A stretch of 64,000 nt of DNA from assembly GCA_026168455.1 (NCBI GenBank), contig CM047425.1:41002711-41066710 (forward strand), given 5' to 3'. The translations under genes were made by a program, and so were the position numbers. Below, piece by piece: positions 41,956-54,421 of the stretch. Under the pieces are notes generated by a model that worked only from the letters and a program-made list of their open reading frames with translations, searched no databases and was not told the origin of the DNA. The stretch is from Theocolax elegans (lineage: Eukaryota; Arthropoda; Insecta; Hymenoptera; Cerocephalidae). Numbering within the stretch: position 1 is the stretch's first letter; the number at the start of each line of letters is the position of its first letter.

Positions 41956-44860
41956 TCATAAGCCTTGAGGACCTGCTTGAGACGTCTTATAGTTCTGACA
42001 TATCAGACACCGCAAGACAAATTGGTGGGTATCGTGGTAGATACCTGGCCAATAGTAATCTCTTGCAACGCGTTCGTAAGTTTTTTCAATTCCCATGTGA
42101 CCCATAACTGGGTGGAAATGAGAATCTACTAGAACTCGGTTCCTCTGCTCTAAGGGTAGCACAAGACGCCAGCCTTCTTCTCGTTCTGTTACAGAGTCCA
42201 AGAGTTTATCACTTGTAAAACGATATAGCATATCATCCTCAATTTTCCACTCCGGAAATTTCTGAGGGCATGAGCGTACATCGTTCAATCTAGCAATATA
42301 CCATGGGTCTGTAATTACTTCGAACGAGGCAATCTCTTCTTCGTCGGGGTCTGGGTTGACGGCACGAGAAAGCGCGTCCGGGACATAGTGCAAGGCTCCT
42401 TTCTTATGCACTATTTCAAAGTCCCATTGCTGCATTTCAAGTATCCATCGTGCCAACCTACCCGACGGCTCTCTGAGATTTTTGAGCCATTTGAGAGCAC
42501 TATGGTCGGTCACAGCCGTGAATCGATAGGCCTCAATATATGGTCTCAATCTCTTAATAGCCCATATGAGAGCCAAGCATTCTTTTTCCGTTGTCATGTA
42601 ATTACGTTCAGCGCGATTTAATAATCGACTGACGTAGACAATCGGATGCTCGAAACCCTCGTCGTCCAGTTGCGTCAACACCGCACCTATTGCTAAGTCA
42701 CTAGCGTCACTTTGGACGGTAAATGGCTTAGAAAAGTCTGGACGGGCTAGTACAGGCGCTTCAGCTAACGCAACTCTAAGCTGACAGAACGCCTCCTCCT
42801 GCTCCTCGCCCCAATCCCAAGCCTGGTCTTTACGCAGCAACTTGGTAAGGGGAGCTTTAATGTCAGCTTCTCGATTAATGAATCGAGAGTACCAGCCTAC
42901 CATCCCGAGAAAGGATCTCAGCTGTTTGACATTACGAGGAGTAGGGTAATTAAGGACTGGAGCGACTCGTTCCTCGTCAGGCCTCAAGCCGTCCGCGTCC
43001 AATTTGTACCCAAGGAACGTTACGCTGGAACAACAGAACTGACACTTCTCTCGATTCACTTCGAGTCCAGCGTCATTCAACGTCCTTCGTACGTATTCGA
43101 GCCATTTTAGATGGTCCTCAAAAGTTTCGGTAATGACGATCAAGTCGTCTAGATAACCAAACACATGAGGTTCCACCTTAGGCCCGAAGATTGCATCTAT
43201 AAGCCGTGCAAAGGTCATAGGAGCATTCATGAGGCCAAAAGGCATTCTCGTGAACTGCCACAGCCCCGACCCTGGTACAGCAAATGCAGTATAATGCCGG
43301 CTCGCCTCGGCCATTAATATTTGGAAGTACGCTTTCTTAAGATCAATTTTCGATATATACCTTGCATTATGCAGCTTATCCAATATGGTATCCATATTAG
43401 GAATTGGATAAGAATCACGTTTTGTGACTGCATTAAGGTCTCGAAAATCGATACAGAAGCGATAACTTCCTTCGTCCTTGCGGACGATGACCGGAGCAGC
43501 TGACCAATCACTCGCACTCGGTTCAATAATGCCCTTGTCAAACATCTTTCTGACCTCACTCTGGGCAAATTCGAGGACCTTGGGAGACATACGTCTTGGC
43601 TTATGACGAACCGGTCTTGCACCAGGATCAACCTCTATGTGGTGCTCCGTTAACGTCGTAAAGCCGTGGACGTCTCCCGAGGGCAAGAGTAGGCTTTCAA
43701 CTAACTCTTTGACTTGTTTCCGCTGGTCGTCCTGTATCTCAATTATACCAGCACATTCAGCGGAAATCCTCGAATCGATGTCATGAGATGTATCTCTGAC
43801 GAAGTGTCTCCAATCACTCTCGCCAATACGCCAAATAGCTTCGCCTAATTTGACTTCCATATTCCAATGTTGTAGAAAATCCATACCGAGAATGATGGAA
43901 TGCTCAATATTCTCTACAATTCTCAGTTGGATATTGCCATCAAGGCCTTCTACACAGAATAGGATGTCAATTAGGCCAAGGACTTTAAGAGCTGGTCCAA
44001 CCACACCTTTCACGATAACCTTGACAGGTCTCCATTTAAACTTGTACTGTTCGACAACATCTGATCGTACAAGAGAGACCATGGCGCCAGGATCGAAAAG
44101 TGCTTTAAAGTCCTTTCCACCGAGTCGTACCAAAAAGAATAGCCGGTTATCCGATTGGATTCCAGCAATTATCGGATCGGTTTGACTATCGTCGTTAGGA
44201 GTCGATGCCGTGTGCGTCATTTTAGACGTGCTTGGTACGGCATCTGCCCCCCCCTGAACTGTACTTCTCGGCAACAAGCTTGTACGGTTCATGTTATGCA
44301 CACCATCGACAACTACCTTCTCCACCAAGGGCTCGTTATTGAGGACAATTTCCTTCTCCACCAAGGGCTTCTTGTCCTCATTACTAGGTGTGTCACAACG
44401 GGGTGACGATGAGCAACAACCAAGGTCGTTCACTCCGATGGTGCTAAGCGGCTGAGATAACGATCTCTTTACACCTTCTTCACCAATAAAATCTCTGCTA
44501 TCAGAGTATATTTGCCTTTGGAGTTCCTTAGACCAATCTTTAGCCTCACGCTTTTGTTGGTCTAATAAGGTTCCTTGTTCTGTTTTACCTTGCAAAGCTC
44601 GGGTGGGATTGACAGGTTGTGTTCTAAGAACTTTTCCATCTGTCGAATCCCCAGAACGTTTAGGATCCTTACACTCAGACTTACTTTCAACACCAACTTC
44701 GGTCTGAGAGGGAATTTGATCTCCGTTAAGGACTTTAGAGAAGTCAGCAAATGATTTGCTAGACTTCTTAAAGAGTTTAGAGGGTTCTCCAACCTTAAAC
44801 TCTTGCCCTTGTAAACCATGCGGTTTACTTACTGCAGTGCAGGGCGCCCGGGGCAGCTCG
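41956..44860 (-). CDS. pol: Element B pol: protease, RT, RNase H, integrase zinc domain (truncated)
   Basis: An open frame that begins in overlap with the end of gag (near 44860) and runs to 41956. The protease has FDPGAMVSLV in place of the usual D-T/S-G-A, an altered active site. The RT is typical Ty3/Gypsy (RFCIDFRDLNAVT, PFGLMNAPMTF, YLDDLIV). RNase H follows (VQSDASDLAIGAVL, TEKECLALIW, TDHSALKWL, VPDALSR). The protein ends just after the integrase HHCC finger (HPVMGHMG...CLICQNY), so the catalytic integrase core is absent. Whether the DPGA protease works is uncertain. Confidence 0.9.
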
Positions 44861-47621
44861 GGTGCCCTGCGTTCAGGTTTCCCACGTTTTGTAGGAACCT
44901 GACGCAGTTAGGACATGTTTGGAGTGTAACGCCACTAGTTCCACACAGCTGGCACTCCTTTGCTACCAATTCGGTAGAGCACTGCTCAGCGGAGTGCCCA
45001 ATGTTTCCGCATCGGTAGCATGTTCGGCTCGGGCAATCCGACGACCTATGACCGACTTTTTGGCATGTGAAACACACGTCGACAAAGTTGGTGCTCAGGT
45101 TCGTTGGGTTTACTGCCGTCGCCTGTGGTTGCACATACCTCACCAGGTTTTGTGCCATTTGTGGGACAAAAACATTTTGCTGGGGCAGTTGAGAATTCGT
45201 CAAAGCACGTCTTTCTCTTTTGCCCGAGCTCTGTTTTTGTTGCCCAGGTGACTGTTGAGAAACAGGCACATACGATACGAATTTCGAATTGGAGGCACTC
45301 ACTCCATTATTCGATTTGCCGTATCGTTTCTGAAAACTATTAGCGACGTTGGAAGTACCGTACACACCGGCTGCTTCGTATTCGCTCGAAGAAGAGTTTG
45401 GCGAGTTTTTCGCACTTGTCTTGCTCTTCTTCTTAATAGTTTTCTTAGACGACTGTTTATCCAAATGAGAAGACTCATCCTTACTCTTTTCGGTAACAGT
45501 CGCCACTTTACCCGAAACTCGTGCTGCACCACTCTGTTTCGGAAAAGCTTCTGGTACGAGCTTCTCGCGTTTAACGTTGGAACTGGAAAATTTCGTGTCC
45601 CATGTTAAATGCTGCTCGTACTCTTTACCGTAGCTTGTCAAATCAGAGAAATTCCTGATGTGTCGTACTGGTATGTACCTACGGTAATCTGGCCTCATCT
45701 GCGAGTAGGCCATCTTCACCTGTTGTTCTAATGAGGGAGGGCATTTAAACTTATTCACGATCGCTCTGAAACAGTTCAAGAACGTCGTAGCCTTTTCTCC
45801 CTCATTGTGTGTTCTTGATCGAAGTTCCATGAGTAAATCTTCGTCATTTATTATACGGCCATACTCATTTAGGAACTCGATTTCAAAATCACGCCAATCT
45901 CGAAGAGATGGCTGAACTGTTCTATACCAGAACAGTGCTGATTTTGAGAACACATTGGGCAGGGCACTGAACATCCTGCGATCTGAGAACTCGTTGTCAT
46001 TTCTGAAGTCGTGCAAACGGTTCAGAAATTCTTCTGCGTCCTTTTTGGTCTCACCATCAAAGGACATGTTCCAGATACGCAGCTCTCGTGCGCACCCTGT
46101 CCGATCGTGCGTTCGGTTATCGTCTTCACGATACCTTGGCCTGGCTTCGTAGGACTCTCTTTCCCGACGGTCGTCTCTATTATCCGTCCTTGAACTCCTA
46201 CGCCTGCTGGTAGAAGGATTCCTATTCTCTTGTCGGCCTTCAGCCGCCCTACGAGAATCGGATCTCCTACGAGCAGGTTCGCGATCAGACTGATACCCAT
46301 CGGACGAATCCGTCTGAGTGCACTGATCGCAAGTGGCCACCGCACGTTTCTCTCGAGGCGTTTCTCTACGTCTGTCCGACCTCTCTCTGTGACCTTGCTC
46401 CGAAATTTCCGGCTGTGCTCGGTCGTCGAGTTTATGGTTGGACTGACGTTTATGAGTACGTCTCTCCGTACAGCTTTCACGACGTTCATCGTTGCTTGAG
46501 GCTCTACTCACAGAACGATGGTGTCGTGAATTTCTGTTTGGAGTCGTGTACTCACGCCTCTCTCTTCTATCTTGTCCTTCACAAGTCTTAGAAGAGGTCT
46601 CACGACGTCTCTGTTCAAACCTCGGTTTTTCGTAAAATTGAACACTGACGTCATTAGGAAGGTCATATCCATTCCTATCATCAACAAATTGACGTTCGGT
46701 TGTATTAGCTTCAGGTTGCCTGTTGTCGTATTGTCTAGAGGTGTATCCTCGTGACGTACGACGGTCGGCTTCCGTCTGCGAATCCAAGTCAAAATGTTGT
46801 GTTGGCACTTCACTCTCTCTAGTGCCAAGGTGTCCGCTGTTTCTCTGCTCTTCAATTGGGAGGTAATGTGCGGGTGCATAAAAACCTCCGAGTTGAGCAG
46901 TCGTCACGGTCGTAACCGTCGACGTAGTGGTTGTGCACGAGGTTGCAGCCACCGAAACAGGAACATAAGGGATTGCAGTCGTGGTCATGTTTGCTCCCAG
47001 TACCTCACCAAACCGTTTAGGTATAGCACCTGTTGGTGCCAACCTCGGGCTTTGTGCAGTACTCAATGGCGAGTTTCTGGACAGACCACTTGGTGACAGA
47101 GCTCCATCTTCTTCAGGGATAGGTGCTCTGTCACTAACAACCCTTTCGCGATCCGACATTTCGGACTCGCAGGAAACTTCCGTTCCTGATGGGACCACAC
47201 TCCCTTTCCTGGAACGAGGTTTCCTAATTTCCCACAGTTCCTGACATACTAGAGGTTTATGTGCAGGCTCTGCCCTTACATTCTCATCGTATTCAGGGAA
47301 CCATGATATTTCCAGATTAATGTCTACACATCTTATCCGGTGACGCAAAAGGCGTTCGCGGCACTCCGCCTCTTCGCCATTTGCGTTTAAACTCAGATGC
47401 TCCAACTGGGCATACACTGCCTCAATCGGAAGCTTCTTCGTTTCCCGACGAATATCCCTAGCTATGCGTGATTCACGCATAAGCTGGGCCATTCGGGCTT
47501 CATAGCTGCTGGCCATTATTTTTTTGACCAGCAGCAGCCGACGTGTTACGTCGGGAGAAGTACTCTCAACCGGGATTTCAGATGAAATCCCTAGTGTTTC
47601 AAATACTTCGGAAGTATCCAA
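44829..47621 (-). CDS. gag: Element B gag
   Basis: An intact 930-codon Gag. It opens with MDTSEVFETLG and a coiled N-terminal region, then has a long Arg/Ser/Glu-rich disordered middle (about residues 300-500). The capsid retrotrans_gag domain follows (MSFDGETKKDAEEFLNRL, ALFWYRTVQPSLRDW). Near the C-terminus are three Cys-rich knuckles: CFTCQKVGHRSSDC, CYRCGNIGHSAEQC and a variant CQLCGTSG. It forms the virus-like particle and packages RNA. The large Arg-rich middle is like the mdg1/412-group Gags and could bind RNA. Confidence 0.9.
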   Translation of the reverse strand: MDTSEVFETLGISSEIPVESTSPDVTRRLLLVKKIMASSYEARMAQLMRESRIARDIRRETKKLPIEAVYAQLEHLSLNANGEEAECRERLLRHRIRCVDINLEISWFPEYDENVRAEPAHKPLVCQELWEIRKPRSRKGSVVPSGTEVSCESEMSDRERVVSDRAPIPEEDGALSPSGLSRNSPLSTAQSPRLAPTGAIPKRFGEVLGANMTTTAIPYVPVSVAATSCTTTTSTVTTVTTAQLGGFYAPAHYLPIEEQRNSGHLGTRESEVPTQHFDLDSQTEADRRTSRGYTSRQYDNRQPEANTTERQFVDDRNGYDLPNDVSVQFYEKPRFEQRRRETSSKTCEGQDRRERREYTTPNRNSRHHRSVSRASSNDERRESCTERRTHKRQSNHKLDDRAQPEISEQGHRERSDRRRETPREKRAVATCDQCTQTDSSDGYQSDREPARRRSDSRRAAEGRQENRNPSTSRRRSSRTDNRDDRRERESYEARPRYREDDNRTHDRTGCARELRIWNMSFDGETKKDAEEFLNRLHDFRNDNEFSDRRMFSALPNVFSKSALFWYRTVQPSLRDWRDFEIEFLNEYGRIINDEDLLMELRSRTHNEGEKATTFLNCFRAIVNKFKCPPSLEQQVKMAYSQMRPDYRRYIPVRHIRNFSDLTSYGKEYEQHLTWDTKFSSSNVKREKLVPEAFPKQSGAARVSGKVATVTEKSKDESSHLDKQSSKKTIKKKSKTSAKNSPNSSSSEYEAAGVYGTSNVANSFQKRYGKSNNGVSASNSKFVSYVPVSQQSPGQQKQSSGKRERRALTNSQLPQQNVFVPQMAQNLVRYVQPQATAVNPTNLSTNFVDVCFTCQKVGHRSSDCPSRTCYRCGNIGHSAEQCSTELVAKECQLCGTSGVTLQTCPNCVRFLQNVGNLNAGHPSCPGRPALQ

Positions 47622-50084
47622 TTTTCAATTGGAAATTATTTTATTGGACTCACCACAATAAAATAATTATTACTCCCAACGAGTAAAAAAAAATTTGGTG
47701 TCGGCTTAATTACAATAAATTGTAAAAATGCACCGACTAGTATACCAACAAAATTAATTCACTTAATTAAAATCCAAAAGATTTTCTTTAAAAGGAATTT
47801 ATTTCGTCCTTAGAAGGACAAAATAATTAAATTTTGTTGGTTAAAGTTGTGACAAATCACACACTTAACACTTGCACCAAATTAAAATTAATTATTTAAC
47901 TTCTCACAAGTCTAAATAATTAATGTTTATAATAGTGTCTTGTGACTCACACGCACCAAGACTCTATACAATTGCTTCTGCAAGCAAAAATAATTAATTA
48001 TTAACAAAAAGAAATCCCTAAATTAGTTCAATATCGTCGGTAATTTACCAGTAATGGTAAATTTAACGATTTCCCAAAATATCTCTCTCACCAGTTATAA
48101 TCCAAAAGATTTATTTCCAAAAGAAAAGAATTTATTTTGTTATGGAAAATGAAATAATTAGAGTTTCAATCTATTAATAAATACAGAACAACAAATTATA
48201 AAGGAAGAAAAGACAAAGAAAAAAAATTAAATTATTTATCTCACTAACGAGCCTAAATAATTAATTTTAAAATAAATATAAAAATAAATACAGTGTCTTG
48301 AGATTCACACACACCAAGACACTATTTATTATTTTGCTTTTCCAAGCCCACAACAACAAAAAAAAATTTCCTTTATAATTTACACTACACAACAAACACA
48401 AATTTAATTAAATTATTTCAACGGTAGGTTTGCAACAAAATAATTATTTCACTAATTGTCGTCCCAAACGACAATTTTTAGCGAAATATATTTATTTTAT
48501 CCTAAGAAGGACTAAATAAATAATTTATGTTGCTACCAAGTTGAAATAATTTATATTCCCTTTTTTAATTAAATTGAACGAAAAGGAAATGAAAATTTAA
48601 TTATTTAACTTGCTAACAAGTCTAAACAATTAAATTCATACACCGAATAATTTTACTCAAACACACCAAAAAAAATTATAACCAATTATTTAACTAACAA
48701 ACAAGTCTAAATAATTGGTAAAATTGTGTGGAGATATAATTTAAACACACCAAAAAGAGAAAAGAAAGTTTTTAACATATATTAAAATTTCACAGCAAAT
48801 AACGAATACGAAATATTAGGTTAAATGCCGATCATTAAAATACATGCAAAAAATTCAATTATTTAACTCACTCTCGAGTCTAAATAATTATATTTTACAA
48901 CTCTCGTATCTTTGCGGAACAATCACACAAAGATACTTAACATTAATTGTTTAACTTGCAACAAGTCTAAACAATTAACACGAGTTATACAAAAAAAATT
49001 TTCTCACACTCAAAAAATTTTCAAAAATATTTTACAAATATCGTGAGCAGTAATACTTAATAAATACAAAATATTAAATTAAGTAATTACTGTCAGACAA
49101 TTGCAATACAACAATAATTTTAATTATTTTACTCACACACGAGTTTAAATAATTAATAATACAACTATTGTAACTTTGCGGCAGATTCACACAAAGTTAC
49201 TTACTGTCAATTATTTAACTTGCAAACAAGTCTAAATAATTAACAATAGTTGTAAAATATATTTTATTCACACACAAATAAAATGATATAACATATATTA
49301 TAAATATAAATAGTAATAAATAATAAACACAATTATTAAATTATAGTTACTATATATAATATATGCGTGGGTCAGGGAGGGGAGAAAGCAACAACGAAAT
49401 TTCGCTCTCGGAATCAAAAAAAGCAACCAATTAAATTGCCGCGTCCCGTATAAAGAGAAAACAATTATTATAATTTTCTTTAAAAGGGAGGAGGGGTGGG
49501 GCAGCTACCTCTTCCGAAAGAATCTATTTTAATCTCTCACACACCATAAATATAAAATAGACCCCGCGCGGGAACGAATCTATTTTATTAGGATTAAATA
49601 AAATAATTCGCCGCAGTGGTTTCTCTCGGCGAAACCAGCTGCGAAGACTTAGTACACGCGAAGGGGCTAGGCGATCGCGCTATCTCTCTCACTCACACAC
49701 CTATAGCCCGCCTAGCACCTACTCCGATCCCCCCGCGACTAGGGATTCTCTCTCTCACTCCCACTCGCGGGCGCAATCGGAGAGAGCCGATGATGATCGG
49801 CTCTCGCGAAGTCTTACCCGTGCGCTGTTCGGGGGGGATTCTCGCTGCCCGCGATCCGCGGCGCAAGCTACTCTCTCCCTACTTTGCTGCTCCCATACAA
49901 GCTAGCAAAGATCTCGCGGCAAGCTTGCGATCGAGAGAGACCGATCTCGGTGAGATCGGGCGCTTCCGGCTGAACACGGTCGCGCGCGAACTCTCTCTCG
50001 ATATACCGGTGTATGCCTCTCCTCGGATACCCGAGCAAGAGGGGGAATACTCCGGTATAGAGACGCGTTTCACACGCCGTCTCT

Positions 50085-50124
<40 letters not shown>

Positions 50125-50263
50125 AACTCGAACTACTCACTCTCTCTCTCTCTCTCTCTCTCAAACTCAACTCGCTCACGTTTCGCCGCGACACTGCTCG
50201 CGCGCGAAAAGATGGCCGACAAAATCTTACTTTAATTTAAATTCGGTGAGGACGAACCGAACG
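47622..50263 (-). repeat. Element B 5' leader with recurring hairpins
   Basis: A 2.6-kb AT-rich leader without ORFs. A palindromic motif of about 35 bp, AATTATTTAACTTG - loop - CAAGTCTAAATAATT, recurs at about 47890, 48230, 48598, 48682, 48857, 48944, 49121 and 49208. A second hairpin type, such as GTGTCTTG...CAAGACAC near 48292 or CTTTG...CAAAG near 48909 and 49171, alternates with it. The last 650 bases (49600-50260) are GC- and CT-rich with (CT)n runs. It may serve RNA packaging or translation. Confidence 0.75.
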
Positions 50264-50280
50264 TCCTGTCACGGTCGCCA
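50264..50280 (-). other. Element B primer binding site (tRNA-Arg type)
   Basis: On the minus strand TGGCGACCGTGACAGGA lies two bases inside the 5' LTR. It matches the tRNA-Arg primer site known from Drosophila mdg1 and 412. Confidence 0.8.
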
Positions 50281-50282
50281 TT

Positions 50283-51315
50283 TGTAACGTGGTATTCGCG
50301 CACCCGATCTAATTTAATTAATTTTAATAATTAGAATTAATCGTTGGGCCGCGTTGCCCAATACCGCGCACACAATTAATTTATTTATCCGCGAACTGCG
50401 GGCTGTCGCCAGGAACACGAGTTCGCTGGGACGATTGGTATGGAGGATTCGGGCGATCCTCCTTGCCTCGACACGATTGATAAAAATTAAAGGATGTCGG
50501 CGGGAGCGGGGAGAATAAAATAAACACTCTAAATTAAAATAAAAAAAATTAATAAAACATTTATTAATTTGAATTTAACAATTGGCCATCCAGGCCGTGT
50601 GCCGCGACAATGTTACTTCGCGCGGGCGGAAATATCGGGAGCCAACCGGATCGAGATCCTCGCCTGCGGTTGACTCTTCCGATCTCCGCTATTCGGGTAC
50701 CGGCGTACCCGGATACACTCCCGATGTACACACTCTCATACACTCGGGGGAAAGGGGGGGAACGCACGGTAATATAAGCACAACTTACCGGGGTGCGCCC
50801 CGTGGATGGCCCAGCCGATCCTTGTCCCTGTGTCCTCCTGGGCAACGGAGGACCGACGTCGGCTGCGGTGGTGGAAGGCGGCCCTGTGCCGCGGCGAATG
50901 CCTCGCGAACCGCGTCCGCACTCACACCAACACTCCCGTCCTTAACACACACCAGAAATCACTCGCGGCTCACTCACGAGGATGTCCGGATACCCGATGG
51001 CTTTTGCGCCTCACGCGCCTTATTAGCCAGAAAAACTCTCGATCGGTCCGGATTTATTTCGTCCGCCTCGAGCGGCGGATCGGGACATACTGATTAGGCA
51101 ATCGCCTAATTTTCGAAAAAGGGATGAGAGTGGGGAACACACACACACTCGCGCTCTCATCCCTACGTACCATTGCGCGCGTAATTGTACACTTTGATCG
51201 ACGTAAACAAATGTCGTCGGTTGGCCTTGACATACGAAAGGCTCCGACGACTTACAATTCGACAATTTAAATACTCTATTCGTCGTGAATAGATTGTGTG
51301 ACGATTTCCGTCACA
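50283..51315 (-). repeat. Element B 5' LTR
   Basis: Same as 40513-41544, with about four differences (for example near 50437 and 50711, and one extra G near 50755). Confidence 0.92.
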
Positions 51316-52658
51316 ATACATATTTTGCTGATGAAAGAAATGGAAGGCAGTGAGGCATCACAGGAAAGCTCAAATGATTCGCCTGGAAAAAGTAATATCT
51401 GGCAATTTGTTACGGAAAAAAATTCCGATAATACGGTGAATTGTAAAACATGCGGGAAGTTTTAAAATTCATGGCAAAACAACGTCTACTTTGAAAAGAC
51501 ATTTTAGTACTCATTCTAAATTGAACCCTAATAATTCTGGTATTTTACAAAAATTTATTTAACATATGTTTCACTTTATTTTGTCTTTAAAATTCTTGAT
51601 CAGTACCATTGATGTTATAAATAGTACATTCATTTATACTTTTATTAATTAAACCATTAATTGTAGAACAAACTCCATTAGTTGCTAAATGGTCATCGCA
51701 AAGCAATGAAGCGAAAGAAATGACTCAATTAATCGCCGAAATGATGGTCCTTGACTATGAACCGTGTAATTTAGTAAATCACCAAGGATTTCGGAGATTA
51801 TTACAAAAAAAATTTCCGCAGTATCAATTACCATCACGCACTACATTTTCGAGAAACATTTTGCCCGGGATGTATAAAAAACAAAAAGAAAAAGTTAAAA
51901 TAGAAATTGCAAATGATTTAAAACAAGGTAGTTATATAAATTCAACATAATATATTGTATACAATAGAAGAAAAAGAAAATTTTGAATATTTAATACATT
52001 ATTTTTAATACGTTATTTTGTAAATTTTAACTTTACTTTATTTTTTTTAACTTGGGCCATTCATGCCACATGTATCGTCATGTACTAGTATTTTTATATA
52101 CCATTTTTACATAAATAAATGTACTTAATATTTTTTTGGAAAGGTGTTTATACTTTAGCTGTTACGACGGATGGATGGACATCGCGCAGTAATAATGGAT
52201 ATATATCCTTCACAATCCATTATATAACAAAAGAACTTGAAAATAAATCCTTCCAGTTAGATTTATGTCATTATACCGAAAGACATACAGCTCAAAATAT
52301 ATACGACTTCATATGCGATAGTTTTAGCGAATGGGATATATATTGTAAGAAATTGGAGAGCGTGTACTTTGTTACAGACAATGCAAATAATATGATTGCA
52401 GCTGTTAACTTAAACCATCAGTGGATACGCATTCCCTGCTTTGAACATACGCTACAGTTGGTTATTAAAGATGCTTTAAAGGTAAGAAAATTAATGCATG
52501 TTCTCACACATGCTGAATATAGACGTAGATACATTGTGCACGATAAATCATTAACATTTAATATAGAATTTTTTAATAAATATTAGATATTTTATAAAAA
52601 TTCGTAAATAGTTATTGTTATTAATACACTAAAATTACAGATAAAAATATAATATAAT

Positions 52659-53690
52659 GTGACGGAAATCGTCACACAATCTATTCACGACGAATAGAGT
52701 ATTTAAATACGCGAATTGTAAGTCGTCGGAGCCTTTCGTATGTCAAGGCCAACCGACGACACTTGTTTATTTTTCTACAAGTGTAAAATTACGCGCGCAA
52801 TAGTACGTAGGGATGAGAGCGTGTAGCGAGAGTGTGTGTGTGTTTCCTACTCTCATCCCTTTTTCGAAAATTAGGCAAATGCCTATCAGTACGTCTTGAT
52901 CCGCCGCTCAAGGCGGACAAACTTATCCGGACCAATCGAGAGTTTTCCGGCTAATAAAGGCGCGTGAGGCGCAAAGCCGTCGAGTACCGGGTTATCATCG
53001 CGAGGTGAGCCGCGAGTGATATCTGGTGTGAAAGAAAGGACGGGAAGTCAGTGTGTGAGTGTGGACGCGGTTCGCGGGACACTCGCCGCGGCACAGGGCC
53101 GCCTTTCAACACCGCAGCCGACGTCGGTCCTCCGTTGCCCAGGAGGACAAAGGGACACGGATCGGCTGGGCCATCCACGGGGCGCATCGCGGTAAGTTTC
53201 TGTCTATATTACCGCGCGTTCCCCTCATTACCCCGAGTGTATGTGTGTGTACATCGGGAGTGTATTCGGGTACGCCGGTACCCGAATAGCGGAGTTCGTG
53301 ACAGAGTCAACCGCAGGCGAGTATCTCGATCCGGTTGACTCCCGAGACTTCCGCCCGCGCGAAAGAGCATTGTCGCGGCACGAGGCCTGGATGGCCATCT
53401 TGTTTATTTAAAGAAAATAAATCTTTCTTTTATTTTTATTTCAATTGTGTGTGTTTATTATTTCTCCCGGCTCCTGCCGACCTTAATTAATTTTTATAAA
53501 TCGTGTCGAGGCAAGGAGGATCGCCCGAATCCTCCATACCGTACGTCCCAGTGAACTCGCGTTCCTGGCGACAGCCCGCAGTTTGGAAAATAAATTAATT
53601 ATGTGCGCGGTATTGGGCAACGCGGCCCAACGGTTAAGAGTTATTATATAAATTAATTAAATTAATCGGGTACGCGAATACCACGCCACA
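52659..53690 (+). repeat. Solo LTR of an element-B-related family, opposite orientation
   Basis: Begins TGTGACGGAAATCGTCACA and ends ACCACGCCACA. It is the reverse complement of the element B LTR with many differences and indels, so it is an older relative. No internal sequence is attached, as expected after recombination between two LTRs. A target duplication is not clear. Confidence 0.85.
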
Positions 53691-53743
53691 GTAAAAATAT
53701 AAACTTGTATCCATAATATAAACTTAATTCTAATATAAACTGA

Positions 53744-54421
53744 CAAGGAGGGGTTCCACCTTCCGGAAAACAGATTATGTTGCAACTTTGAGAGCTGTTT
53801 TCTGGTACCCAAATATGAAAGAATTCATATGAAATTCAATCTCATAGGCTGTTTGACGAAAGTTATACGCAGTTAACGAAAAATTGTGAAAAAAATATGT
53901 TTAAGCTTAATGGTCAATAACTCGGAAAGAAATATACGCAGATATTCAAACTTAAATCCATTAAAAAGTTGAGATCAAGTAGATATAGTTTAAAAAAAAG
54001 AAGCTCAAATATCTTAATTTGGACAAAAGTTATGGAAAAAATAAGAATTAGACGAAATATTTGCTTAAAAAGTCTATCAAATTTTAATACTAAATTTTCG
54101 TTAAAATTTTATCTAATTCTTATTTTTTCCATAACTTTTGTCCAAATTAAGATATTTGAGCTTCTTTTTTTTTAAACTATATTTACTTGATCTCAACTTT
54201 TTAATGGATTTAAGTTTGAATATCTGCGTATATTTCTTTCCGAGTTATTGGCGATTAAGCTTAAACATATTTTTTTCACAATTTTTCGTTAACTGCGTAT
54301 AACTTTCGTCAAACAGTCTATGAGATTGAATTTCATATGAATTCTTTCATATTTGGGTACCAGAAAACAGCTCTCAAAGTTGCAACAAAATCTGTTTCCC
54401 GGAAGGTGGAACCCCTCCTTG
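53744..54421. mobile_element. Long-TIR MITE, copy 2 (678 bp fold-back)
   Basis: Starts CAAGGAGGGGTTCCACC and ends with its complement. The two arms pair for almost their whole length (about 330 bp each), so the element is close to one giant palindrome. TGA at 53741-53743 and 54422-54424 is the 3-bp target duplication. Its inner part (GAGATCAAGTAGATATAG...CTCAAAT...AAAGTTATGG) matches copy 1 at 2713-3169. Confidence 0.85.

Larger units (their letters stand above)
40513..51315 (-). mobile_element. LTR element B: Ty3/Gypsy (mdg1/412-like) retrotransposon lacking integrase core
   Basis: Two 1032/1033-bp LTRs (TGTAACG...GTCACA on the plus strand) flank a minus-strand gag and pol. The 4-bp duplication is ATAC (40509-40512 and 51316-51319). 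The primer binding site is of the tRNA-Arg type used by Drosophila mdg1 and 412. I count only about four differences between the LTRs, so it is much younger than element A. The pol gene stops inside the integrase zinc domain and the DDE core is missing, so it could only move with help from another copy. It is inserted just upstream of the hAT transposase coding region. Confidence 0.9.

Noticed and set aside
44562..44819. Separate 85-codon ORF between gag and pol of element B
   Set aside because: The pol frame is itself open through this stretch, so this is a shadow frame.
49616..50287. 223-codon plus-strand ORF in the element B leader
   Set aside because: It starts with no clear context, runs through (CT)n and the primer binding site, and opposes the element's coding strand.
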